Shown: in pieces, positions 1-7,136 of the stretch | How the letters are laid out: every line of letters begins with the position of its first letter | How positions within the stretch are numbered: position 1 is the first letter of the stretch | Assembly: GCF_001299475.1 (NCBI RefSeq) | Contig: NZ_CYUJ01000002.1 | Coordinates: 1 to 64,000, forward strand | From: Neofamilia massiliensis | GTDB taxonomy: Bacteria; Bacillota; Clostridia; Tissierellales; Peptoniphilaceae | Direction of reading: 5' to 3' | DNA length: 64,000 nucleotides | Program-made: the position numbers and the translations under genes | The notes under the pieces: model-generated | Told to the model about the DNA's origin: nothing | The model's input: only the letters and a program-made list of their open reading frames with translations | Database searches by the model: none

Positions 1-1
1 T

Positions 2-126
2 AGCAAGGTAAAGTGGTGATAAAAGAAAAAGGGAAAGACCTGTATCCATACCGAAAACAGAAGTTGAAGCCTTTTAACGCTGAAAGTACTAGTTTGGAGA
101 CGAACTGGGAGGATAGGAAGTTGCCA
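2..126 (+). rRNA. 5S ribosomal RNA
   Basis: The stretch has the 5S rRNA core: a CCTGTATCCATACCGAAAAC loop, then AGAAGTTGAAGC and a GGAGACGAACTGGGAGGAT arm. The first bases (GCAA at 3-6) can pair with TTGC at 121-124 to close helix I. It lies immediately upstream of a tRNA cluster, as at the end of many Firmicutes rRNA operons. The exact 5' end may be a base or two off because the window starts here. Confidence 0.85.
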
Positions 127-164
127 GTAAAGGCTTTTAAGAAAGACTTAAAAGCCTACATAAT

Positions 165-239
165 TCTTAGGTAGCTCAACGGTGGAGCAACCGGCTGTTA
201 ACCGGTAGGTTGTGGGTTCGAGTCCCACCCTGAGAGCCA
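165..239 (+). tRNA. tRNA-Asn (GTT)
   Basis: Full cloverleaf: acceptor TCTTAGG pairs with CCTGAGA, the T-arm is GTGGG-TTCGAGT-CCCAC, and the anticodon loop CTGTTAA gives GTT. The 3' CCA is encoded. First tRNA after the 5S gene. Confidence 0.95.
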
Positions 240-247
240 TAAAAGAG

Positions 248-336
248 GCCGGGGTGGCGGAACTGGCAGACGCACAGGACTTAAAATCCTGCGGTGGTAA
301 AACATCGTGCCGGTTCGATTCCGGCCCTCGGCACCA
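248..336 (+). tRNA. tRNA-Leu (TAA)
   Basis: Class II tRNA with a long variable arm. Acceptor GCCGGGG pairs with CCTCGGC, the anticodon loop CTTAAAA gives TAA, the T-arm is GCCGG-TTCGATT-CCGGC, and CCA is encoded. Confidence 0.95.
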
Positions 337-339
337 AAT

Positions 340-416
340 CGCGGGATGGAGCAGTTTGGAAGCTCGTCGGGCTCATAACCCGGAGGTCGTAGGTTCAAAT
401 CCTACTCCCGCATCCA
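340..416 (+). tRNA. initiator tRNA-fMet (CAT)
   Basis: It has the initiator hallmarks: an unpaired C at position 1 (CGCGGG against CCCGCA) and a GGG/CCC anticodon stem around loop CTCATAA. CCA is encoded. Confidence 0.93.
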
Positions 417-566
417 TTTAAATCAGAAGATCCTCAGGCGTAAGTCTGGGAATTTATTTGATATAGGAGTAAATTTGGTTTTACCTAATAACTAGTTGGA
501 GTTAGAACTTTGACTATTAGACTAAAAAGACTATGAGACCAAAATAAACTAATTAATAATAAATAT

Positions 567-643
567 GGCGGTGTAGCTCAGTTGGCTAGAGCATGCGGTT
601 CATACCCGCAGTGTCAGCAGTTCAAATCTGTTCACCGCTACCA
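567..643 (+). tRNA. tRNA-Met (CAT), elongator
   Basis: Acceptor GGCGGTG pairs with CACCGCT and the loop TTCATAC gives CAT. The body resembles the Bacillus elongator tRNA-Met rather than the lysidine tRNA-Ile. CCA is encoded. The 150 bp before it hold no gene. Confidence 0.9.
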
Positions 644-647
644 TAAA

Positions 648-722
648 GGCCCCATGGTCAAGCGGTTAAGACACCACCCTTTCACGGTGGTATCTCGGGT
701 TCGAATCCCGATGGGGTCACCA
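648..722 (+). tRNA. tRNA-Glu (TTC)
   Basis: Acceptor GGCCCCA pairs with TGGGGTC, the anticodon loop CTTTCAC gives TTC, the T-arm is TCGGG-TTCGAAT-CCCGA, and CCA is encoded. It starts 4 bp after the preceding tRNA, so the two are co-transcribed. Confidence 0.95.
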
Positions 723-726
723 AGAG

Positions 727-802
727 GGGAGTATAGCTCAGTTGGGAGAGCGCCTGCCTTACAAGCAGGATGTCATAGGTTCGAGTCCTATTACTCCCAC
801 CA
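727..802 (+). tRNA. tRNA-Val (TAC)
   Basis: Acceptor GGGAGTA pairs with TACTCCC, the anticodon loop CTTACAA gives TAC, and CCA is encoded. Confidence 0.95.
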
Positions 803-816
803 TAAGATTTATTAAT

Positions 817-893
817 GGCCTGGTAGTTCAGCTGGTTAGAATGCTAGCCTGTCACGCTAGAGGTCGAGGGTTCGAGTCCCTTCCAGGTCGCCA
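817..893 (+). tRNA. tRNA-Asp (GTC)
   Basis: Acceptor GGCCTGG pairs with CCAGGTC, the anticodon loop CTGTCAC gives GTC, the discriminator is G as usual for tRNA-Asp, and CCA is encoded. Confidence 0.95.
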
Positions 894-989
894 ATTTTAT
901 TAAACAAAATAATAATGGTATCGAACGAAGTTCGATTATAAAAACAGAATATATTACTTAAACAAAAATAATTTCAATTAACTACATAA

Positions 990-1065
<76 letters not shown>

Positions 1066-1070
1066 AAGAT

Positions 1071-1145
1071 GCGGAAATGGCTCAGTGGTAGAGCATCGCC
1101 TTGCCAAGGCGAGGGTCGCGAGTTCGAATCTCGTTTTCCGCTCCA
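1071..1145 (+). tRNA. tRNA-Gly (GCC)
   Basis: Acceptor GCGGAAA pairs with TTTCCGC, the anticodon loop TTGCCAA gives GCC, and CCA is encoded. It is the last gene of the cluster before a terminator. Confidence 0.95.
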
Positions 1146-1151
1146 AATAAA

Positions 1152-1184
1152 GAAAAAGACTTAAAGTATTTTAAGTCTTTTTTC
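1152..1184 (+). terminator. Terminator of the 5S/tRNA cluster
   Basis: GACTTAAA-gtat-TTTAAGTC hairpin with flanking A and T tracts and a T-run, just after tRNA-Gly. The flanking A's would also allow termination on the other strand. Confidence 0.8.
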
Positions 1185-1204
1185 TTTTTAAAAAGCCTCA
1201 CTTA

Positions 1205-1213
1205 TGATATAAT
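1205..1213 (+). promoter_or_regulatory. Extended -10 promoter for tRNA-Arg
   Basis: TGATATAAT, an extended -10, ends 23 bp before tRNA-Arg. A recognisable -35 is lacking. It places tRNA-Arg in its own transcription unit between two terminators. Confidence 0.55.
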
Positions 1214-1236
1214 ATCTTTACAAAATCTTAATATGT

Positions 1237-1313
1237 GTACCTTTAGCTCAGCTGGATAGAGCGTTTGGCTACGGACCAAAAAGTCGGGGGTTCGAATCCT
1301 CTAAGGTACGCCA
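1237..1313 (+). tRNA. tRNA-Arg (ACG)
   Basis: Acceptor GTACCTT pairs with AAGGTAC, the anticodon loop CTACGGA gives ACG (read as ICG after A34 deamination), and CCA is encoded. Terminators lie on both sides. Confidence 0.95.
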
Positions 1314-1314
1314 C

Positions 1315-1342
1315 TAATAGACCATTCATTTGGTCTATTTTT
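1315..1342 (+). terminator. Terminator after tRNA-Arg
   Basis: AATAGACCA-ttcatt-TGGTCTATT stem followed by a T-run, directly after the tRNA-Arg CCA. Confidence 0.8.
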
Positions 1343-1435
1343 TTATCTAATCTTTACATAAAACAAATGGTCCTTAAAAATAAAGTGTTATACTAGTTTT
1401 GTCAGAAAAAATAAAAAATTTTAGGAGGAAAAAAA

Positions 1436-4400
1436 TTGAACAAAAAACTTATTTCATTTTTGCTAGCTTTTATAATTTTATTTACTAGCTTACAACCAGT
1501 TATGGCCTTAAGCTCAGACAATTATAAAATAAAATGGCTAGTAGACAATAATTACGTAGAAGGAAGAGGAGAAGAGGGCTTAGAATTAGATAAAGCCATT
1601 ACCAGGGCAGAAATAACAAAAATGCTAGTAGTAATGGAAGGTCAAAGAGCAAAAGCAAAAGACTTAGAAAAAACTCCATCTAATTTTACAGATGTAAAAA
1701 TAGACCACTGGGCTAACGGCTATATAAACCTTGCCTATGACAAGGGCTATATTAAAGGCTATGAAGACCAAAGCTTTAGACCAGAAAACCAAATTACTTA
1801 CGAAGAAATAATAACCATTTTAGCCAGACTACACCCAAAATTCAAGGAAAGTTTTAGCCTAGGAGATGACTGGTCAAAAGACTTTATTAACTTTGCAAGA
1901 GAAAATGGAATTTTAAGAGACATAGATCTGGAAGGGGCCTATAAGGAAATTGCTATAAGACAAAAGGCCTTTGAATTAATATACAACCTTTATCACAGTA
2001 TAGACCAAGAAAACAAAATAGTTGTTGAAAATAAAAAACCAGCAAAGTCTACAGATAATAGCTGGTGGGATTGGGGCTTATTTTTAATTCCACCAATTAA
2101 AGAAGAAGAGACAAGACCAGTAGAGTCAACAACTTATTATGAAGTTAGATTTTATACAGACGGGAACCTTTATGCAAGAAGATCTGTAAAAGAAGGAGAC
2201 CAAGTAAATAAGCCGTCAAATCCATCTAAAACAGGATATAGTTTTATAGGATGGATAGATGACCAAGGTAGAGCCTTTGATTTTTCTACTAAAATATATA
2301 GGGATCAAAAGCTTTATGGCCAATTTATAGAAGATAAAATTGAAGAACCAAGTGAACCAAGAAATATTTCAATAGACCCAATAGGTCCAAGGACCTTTGA
2401 AGATGGATCTGAAGTTACCATCCCTCTATTTGTAAGAGATAAAAACGGCTTAAAAGTAAAGGCAGAACTAGAAGTAGAAGGCCAGCCACAAGGCCTAAAC
2501 CTAGAAGGCGAAGCCTTAAGAGGAACCCTAGCTCCACTAACTTGGGAAGAAGGCGAAAGTGAAAGAGTCTTCAATATAAAAGTTACAGCAACTTATGAAG
2601 GAGCTGAAACTAGTGAAGAATTTACCCTTACAATTACAAGAGCAGAAGAAAGCGAACCTCAAGTCACAAAACTAAAGTTTCAACTTGACTCATATGAGCT
2701 TCCGCTAGTAGATTCAAAAACAGCCATAGTATTTGTAGAGCCAACAGATATAGAAGTTACCTTTGAGTTAGAAAATAAAGAATTAGCAAAATTAGAAGAA
2801 ATAACAAGTGGCAATATTGGACGAAGGATTCTGCCACTAAAATCAGGAACAACAAAACTAGTAGCCAAGGCGGGAGATAAGATTTCTGAAGCAACTATAA
2901 TAATAAATCCAGTGAGAGTACACTTTCAAGCAAATGGTGGTGTTTTTGCAGATGGAAGTGACAAGTTAATAGTAAATTCAGACTTTGAAAAAATAAATGC
3001 ACCAGAAGAGCCAACAAGAGAAGGATATAAATTTGCAGGCTGGTATTTAGATGATAAATTCCAAAAAGAATTTGATCTAAATGTAAGTAAGGATATGCAA
3101 TTTTACAAAGATGCAAAAAAGGCCTTTACCTATGTCTATGCAAAATGGGAAGAAGCTAAGAATGATAAAATTACTGGAAAAGTTAGTTTCTTTGTAAAAA
3201 ATGAAAACCCTGATGAAAAATTAGTAAGTTCAATAAAACTAGTTGCTACAGCGGACAATAAGGAATATATATTTACAGAAAACCCTTATAACGAGCACTC
3301 TAAAAATAACCCTTTCACCTATAAGAAAGAAGGAGATAATGCTCTTCAATCAGGTCAGTATAACTTAATAATTGAGGGATTAAAAGAAAACGACAAAGTC
3401 AGTTTTAAAAATGTATCTAACAACAATAAGTCAACAATAGAAATTAATCCAAATCCAGGAAAAGGGTCTGACCAATTTTTAGTGACAATTAACTTTGATC
3501 AAAAAGGAGACAGAATTACTAGATTTATTGAAATTGAAAGAGCAGAAGATCCAGTAGAAGAAGGCCTAGTAAGTGGAAAGTATGTTTTAGTAGATGAAAA
3601 AGGCCAAGTGCCAGGAACTTTAGAAGGAACTTGGGTTACTAGGTCAACTGCAGATCCAGACCCAAGTACAATGACTTCATCTATTATGACCCTAGAAATA
3701 AGTGGAGACCAAGTAAAAATAAAGGACTCAAAGGGAAATTATTTGGCTCCAAAGGGCGGAAATAAAAATGGAATTAAGGCTGGAGACTACAGCTGGAAAC
3801 TTGTAAAAAATGAAGATGACACAATTTCCTTCCTTGGCCAAGGCGCTGACACTGTAGTATTTGCCAATAATACAGGAGACAATGGCAGTGGTTATAGGGC
3901 CTACAAGACTAGTACAGTAAATAACTATCCTGATACCTATCCAAGCAAATTTAATTTATATAAAATAGGTGGAGCTTCAGGCGAGGAAGATCCAAAACCA
4001 GATCCAGAAGAAGAAAATCCAAGTGAACCAACTACTAGCGTAGACCCACTAATAGATGAAAACTTAGACTTAAGCATAAATCCAGCTGATGTAAAATTTG
4101 AAAATGGCAAGCTAACAATTTATAATCAAGAAGAAGGAATGAACTTGGCTGTAGAGCTACCAACAGGAAAGATCTTAACAAAAAATGTTCCTTCCCATGG
4201 AAGATGGTCACCACTTCAAGGAACCTTCCCAATTTATCCAGGAGACAAAATAAAAGTCTTTAGATATGAAGGAAATGTTAGAGGTCCAGAAGTTGAAATT
4301 ACTGTAGAAGGTCAAGGAGATAAGAGACCAGCAGACCAAGTTTTAAGATATGGCAGACAACACTTCGCCTTTATACCAACAGCTAGGGACACAAGAATAG

Positions 4401-4633
4401 CCTACAGTACAGAGCCTTTCTTTACAGTAGAACTAGAAAAACCAGATGGAAGCTTTATAAATGTAGTTGCAACCACTCTAGGTCAAGCAAATTTTGACGG
4501 CCTAGTCCTAAAGGCAGGAGACACTTATAAGGTAAGGATTTTTGATAGAAATGGAAAACTAGTAGACCTAGCTGATTCAAATTTATTTATAGATCCTAGC
4601 AAAAATCAAAGTTCAATTAGAGTTTATAAATAA
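1436..4633 (+). CDS. SLH-domain surface protein with InlB B-repeats and Ig-like domains
   Basis: A secreted cell-wall protein of 1065 residues. Translation starts at TTG 1436, set by AGGAGG at 1423-1428 and followed by a signal peptide (KK, hydrophobic core, cleavage near VMA-LSS, about residue 25). Residues about 28-185 hold three SLH-like segments (for example FTDVKIDHWANGYI and GYIKGYEDQSFRPENQITYE), which in this family bind pyruvylated secondary wall polymers. Two Listeria/Bacteroides-type B-repeats follow (around residues 233-296 and 495-575, with GYSFIGWIDD and GYKFAGWYLDD). Between and after them lie Ig-like beta-rich segments. There is no LPXTG, so anchoring is through SLH. It is a single-gene unit with its own terminator. 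The ligand is unknown; adhesion or envelope structure is the reasonable inference. Confidence 0.9.
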   Translation: MNKKLISFLLAFIILFTSLQPVMALSSDNYKIKWLVDNNYVEGRGEEGLELDKAITRAEITKMLVVMEGQRAKAKDLEKTPSNFTDVKIDHWANGYINLAYDKGYIKGYEDQSFRPENQITYEEIITILARLHPKFKESFSLGDDWSKDFINFARENGILRDIDLEGAYKEIAIRQKAFELIYNLYHSIDQENKIVVENKKPAKSTDNSWWDWGLFLIPPIKEEETRPVESTTYYEVRFYTDGNLYARRSVKEGDQVNKPSNPSKTGYSFIGWIDDQGRAFDFSTKIYRDQKLYGQFIEDKIEEPSEPRNISIDPIGPRTFEDGSEVTIPLFVRDKNGLKVKAELEVEGQPQGLNLEGEALRGTLAPLTWEEGESERVFNIKVTATYEGAETSEEFTLTITRAEESEPQVTKLKFQLDSYELPLVDSKTAIVFVEPTDIEVTFELENKELAKLEEITSGNIGRRILPLKSGTTKLVAKAGDKISEATIIINPVRVHFQANGGVFADGSDKLIVNSDFEKINAPEEPTREGYKFAGWYLDDKFQKEFDLNVSKDMQFYKDAKKAFTYVYAKWEEAKNDKITGKVSFFVKNENPDEKLVSSIKLVATADNKEYIFTENPYNEHSKNNPFTYKKEGDNALQSGQYNLIIEGLKENDKVSFKNVSNNNKSTIEINPNPGKGSDQFLVTINFDQKGDRITRFIEIERAEDPVEEGLVSGKYVLVDEKGQVPGTLEGTWVTRSTADPDPSTMTSSIMTLEISGDQVKIKDSKGNYLAPKGGNKNGIKAGDYSWKLVKNEDDTISFLGQGADTVVFANNTGDNGSGYRAYKTSTVNNYPDTYPSKFNLYKIGGASGEEDPKPDPEEENPSEPTTSVDPLIDENLDLSINPADVKFENGKLTIYNQEEGMNLAVELPTGKILTKNVPSHGRWSPLQGTFPIYPGDKIKVFRYEGNVRGPEVEITVEGQGDKRPADQVLRYGRQHFAFIPTARDTRIAYSTEPFFTVELEKPDGSFINVVATTLGQANFDGLVLKAGDTYKVRIFDRNGKLVDLADSNLFIDPSKNQSSIRVYK

Positions 4634-4650
4634 TTAAATACAAGAAAAAG

Positions 4651-4683
4651 ATGGATTAGAGAAAGTTCTAGTCCATTTTTTTA
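4651..4683 (+). terminator. Terminator after the SLH protein
   Basis: ATGGATTAGA-gaaag-TTCTAGTCCAT hairpin followed by seven T's. Confidence 0.75.
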
Positions 4684-4776
4684 TAAAAGACTTATAAAAT
4701 CCTTTCAGAAAAATTTTATAAAAATTTTGTAAAAAAATCACTTTTTTTAAAATAATGGTTAAAAGTAACAACTTTG

Positions 4777-4785
4777 TGATATAAT
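4777..4785 (+). promoter_or_regulatory. Extended -10 promoter of the Tyr/Trp-repeat protein
   Basis: TGATATAAT lies 49 bp upstream of the ATG, the same extended -10 as seen before tRNA-Arg. No good -35 is visible. Confidence 0.5.
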
Positions 4786-4833
4786 TATTTTAATGAAAGC
4801 TGTTGCTTAGAAAATCATTTTAGGAGGGAGCAT

Positions 4834-6288
4834 ATGAAAAAAAGAGTTTTTGTTTATCTTTTAGCTATTTTAATGGTACTTACTGTTTTTAACGGCTTTG
4901 CTTATGCTGAAGAAGTTAATGAAGAAGAAGTTCCAGTAGTTGAAGATAACAGTGAAGAAGTAGAAGGCCTTGAGCTTTCTGATGAAAACATTGAAGATGC
5001 TGTTGAAGCTAGATATTATTATGGGAGAGAATTTTCTAATATTTCTGTTAGCAGATATTATGTAAGTGGTTATACTGATCCAAACGCAACAGTAAATCTT
5101 TACTGTTCAGCTGGAAATTATATAGCTTCTGCTCAAGCTGATAGTGATGGATATTTCTCTATCTATTATCCTAATGATCTTTATTATAATTACTATGATC
5201 TTGAAGGTGCATATTTAACTTCAACAAATGGAACTAGCAGGTCTATATATTCATCAGACCTTGACTGGGATTATTGGGATGGTAGATACTATGATTGGTA
5301 TGACTGGAGATACAGAGATTCTGATTATGGTTACTACGATTCTTATGGCAACTGGCACTACTATGACTGGTATTTAAATGATAGATATGGATGCTGGAAG
5401 GATGGATCTTGGTGCTGGTATGACAGGTACAATAATCCAGACTTTGGTTATTGGGAAAATGGCAAATGGTACTACTATGACTGGTATTACAATAGCGACT
5501 ATGGTTACTGGAAAGACGGAACTTGGTATTGGTATAACTGGTACAATGATGATGACTACGGCTACTGGAGAGATGGCAGATGGTATTGGTACGACAGATA
5601 CATCTACAATCCAGTTGCAAGTGAAGCCGCTGGCGGAACAGACTATGTAAGAGGCTACGGAGCTGGACCTTATGGGGATGTAATTGTACGTGACTATAAT
5701 GACAACTTCCTTGGTTCAACTACTGCAAACTCTGATGGAACTTTCTTTGTAGAAACAAACAGGTCCCTTGTTCCTGGCGAAACTTTAAAAGTAACAACAT
5801 CTTATAGAAATAGACTTAACGACTATACAACTATAACCGTTTCAGGTTCTTCTAGAACATTTACAAACAATAATTACACAAATGTATTTACAATAGGTTC
5901 AAAAACTTATACAAGTGTAGTTAATGGCGTAAAAGAAACTAAGACTATGGATGTTTCGCCTTATACTGAAAATGGAAAGACCATGCTCCCACTAAGGTAC
6001 ATTGCAGATTCACTAGGCTATGAAGTAACCTATGACAATAATACTAAAAATGCTGTATTTATCAAAGGTTCATCAGCTATAGTAATAAATCTTTATTCTA
6101 AAGACTTTACAGTTGATGGAAAAACCTATAGCCTATCAACTGAACCTAAGACAGTAAACGGAAGAATTATGCTTCCTGTTTCTGAAATAGCTAAGGCCCT
6201 AGAACTTGATTCTGGAAATCTTGGATCAGGCAAGGCAATAGAATGGGATAATTTAAACAAACAAGTTATAATTTCTACAAGAAGATAA
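4834..6288 (+). CDS. Secreted Tyr/Trp-rich repeat protein with C-terminal stalk domain
   Basis: A 484-residue secreted protein. ATG 4834 follows AGGAGG. The signal peptide ends near AYA-EE (residue 25). An acidic stretch is followed by an Ig-like segment with GYTDPNATVNLY (about 66-137). Then come five tandem 19-20-residue repeats of the form [Y/F]GYW-x-[D/N]G-x-WYWYDWY (anchors at residues 165, 185, 204, 223, 242), dominated by Tyr, Trp, Asp and Gly. A second Ig-like segment (about 268-337) and a copper-amine-oxidase-N-like stalk domain (about 350-484, with MLPLRYIADSLGYEV and IEWDNLNKQVII) complete it. The repeats recall choline-binding or wall-binding GxW-YY repeats but are distinct. Neither LPXTG nor SLH is present. 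Function unknown; carbohydrate or wall binding is an inference. Confidence 0.88.
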   Translation: MKKRVFVYLLAILMVLTVFNGFAYAEEVNEEEVPVVEDNSEEVEGLELSDENIEDAVEARYYYGREFSNISVSRYYVSGYTDPNATVNLYCSAGNYIASAQADSDGYFSIYYPNDLYYNYYDLEGAYLTSTNGTSRSIYSSDLDWDYWDGRYYDWYDWRYRDSDYGYYDSYGNWHYYDWYLNDRYGCWKDGSWCWYDRYNNPDFGYWENGKWYYYDWYYNSDYGYWKDGTWYWYNWYNDDDYGYWRDGRWYWYDRYIYNPVASEAAGGTDYVRGYGAGPYGDVIVRDYNDNFLGSTTANSDGTFFVETNRSLVPGETLKVTTSYRNRLNDYTTITVSGSSRTFTNNNYTNVFTIGSKTYTSVVNGVKETKTMDVSPYTENGKTMLPLRYIADSLGYEVTYDNNTKNAVFIKGSSAIVINLYSKDFTVDGKTYSLSTEPKTVNGRIMLPVSEIAKALELDSGNLGSGKAIEWDNLNKQVIISTRR

Positions 6289-6298
6289 ATTTAGACAA

Positions 6299-6343
6299 AA
6301 AAATATCCTTAAGGCATTTAAGTCCTTGAGGATATTTTTTTGC
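6299..6343. terminator. Bidirectional terminator between convergent genes
   Basis: AAATATCCTTAAGG...CCTTGAGGATATTTT hairpin with A-run on the left and T-run on the right, sited between the convergent genes that end at 6288 and 6346. Confidence 0.8.
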
Positions 6344-6345
6344 TT

Positions 6346-6939
6346 TTATTCACCAGTTCTATCAAAAATTTCTGCACCGTCAGAAATAAGTAAGATTACT
6401 GTTGTGTTGTCACTTGGATCTAAAATCTGAAGTTCGATTCCAGGCTCTAAAAATTCTGTCAAACTTAAAGAACTTTCTTTTAATTTGTACTTAAAGTTTT
6501 CCCAAAACTGATTAAAGTCTTCCTTAACTTCTTCGCTTTCTCTGTCTAAAACAAGGTTTTTATAGTCTTCCTTTAAGCTAAAAGAATAGGCCTTATTGTC
6601 TTTGTCAAGAGAAACTACTGCATAGGTTTCGTAGTCTTTTTGAAGTTTTTCTTCTTCATCAAGTAAGCGCTTGTTAAGGTCATCTTCTTGGCTTTGGTTT
6701 AGGCCAGGGCCACTTTCAAGAGCAGGATCTGCTACATTTCCAACAACTTGGTTTTCGCCGACAGTTTGGTTCTCGATTTGGACATTTGAGCCAGTTTCTG
6801 TTTCTTTATCGTTAGTTTTCTTCTTGCTGCACCTAGTAATAATTATTGTGACAAGCAAAACTAAGATTAAAAGGGCTATTAGTCTTCTCATCATATAAAC
6901 TCTTTTCATTTCAGCTCTGGATCTTCTTTTGTTAGGCAT
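6346..6939 (-). CDS. Membrane-anchored protein of unknown function
   Basis: A 197-residue protein. The start is set at ATG 6939 (MPNKRRSRAEMKR) because GGAGGT lies just upstream; a longer in-frame extension to 7008 lacks a ribosome site. A basic N-terminus precedes one membrane helix (RLIALLILVLLVTIIITRC, about residues 18-36) with a Cys at its outer edge. A low-complexity acidic/Asn linker follows, then a predicted helical/beta domain of about 110 residues starting near LLDEEEKLQKDYETYAVVSL. The topology suggests one transmembrane anchor with an extracytoplasmic domain. I do not recognise the family. It is a monocistronic unit divergent from the EF-G-like gene. Confidence 0.75.
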   Translation of the reverse strand: MPNKRRSRAEMKRVYMMRRLIALLILVLLVTIIITRCSKKKTNDKETETGSNVQIENQTVGENQVVGNVADPALESGPGLNQSQEDDLNKRLLDEEEKLQKDYETYAVVSLDKDNKAYSFSLKEDYKNLVLDRESEEVKEDFNQFWENFKYKLKESSLSLTEFLEPGIELQILDPSDNTTVILLISDGAEIFDRTGE

Positions 6940-7084
6940 AGTGATGACCTCCTTATTAAAATTTATTATACCATAGATTAGGGAAAATTTGGCCTTCCAA
7001 AAAAACATTTCAGTATTTATTCAAATAAATTTCTAAAAAGATAAAAGTTTAAAAAAATCGTTTTCATAAATCTAGAAAATATGT

Positions 7085-7090
7085 TATACT
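7085..7090 (+). promoter_or_regulatory. -10 element of the EF-G-like gene
   Basis: TATACT with TTTCAT 17 bp upstream at 7062-7067, 46 bp before the ATG. The -35 is a weak match. Confidence 0.4.
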
Positions 7091-7136
7091 TAAAGCAGTA
7101 TTAATTTTTAAATAAGAAATGAAAGGTGGAAGTAAT

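Noticed and set aside
198-421. Overlapping ORFs on both strands across the first tRNAs
   Set aside because: They run through tRNA cloverleaves and have no ribosome site; they are artefacts of tRNA sequence.
5243-5719. 158-codon antisense ORF and a 90-codon sense ORF within the Tyr/Trp repeats
   Set aside because: Both follow from the repetitive TAT/TGG/GAC codon pattern. Their compositions are abnormal and neither has a start signal.
6940-7008. N-terminal extension of the membrane protein at 6346
   Set aside because: GGAGGT lies directly before ATG 6939, and the extension overlaps an AT-rich promoter-like region.
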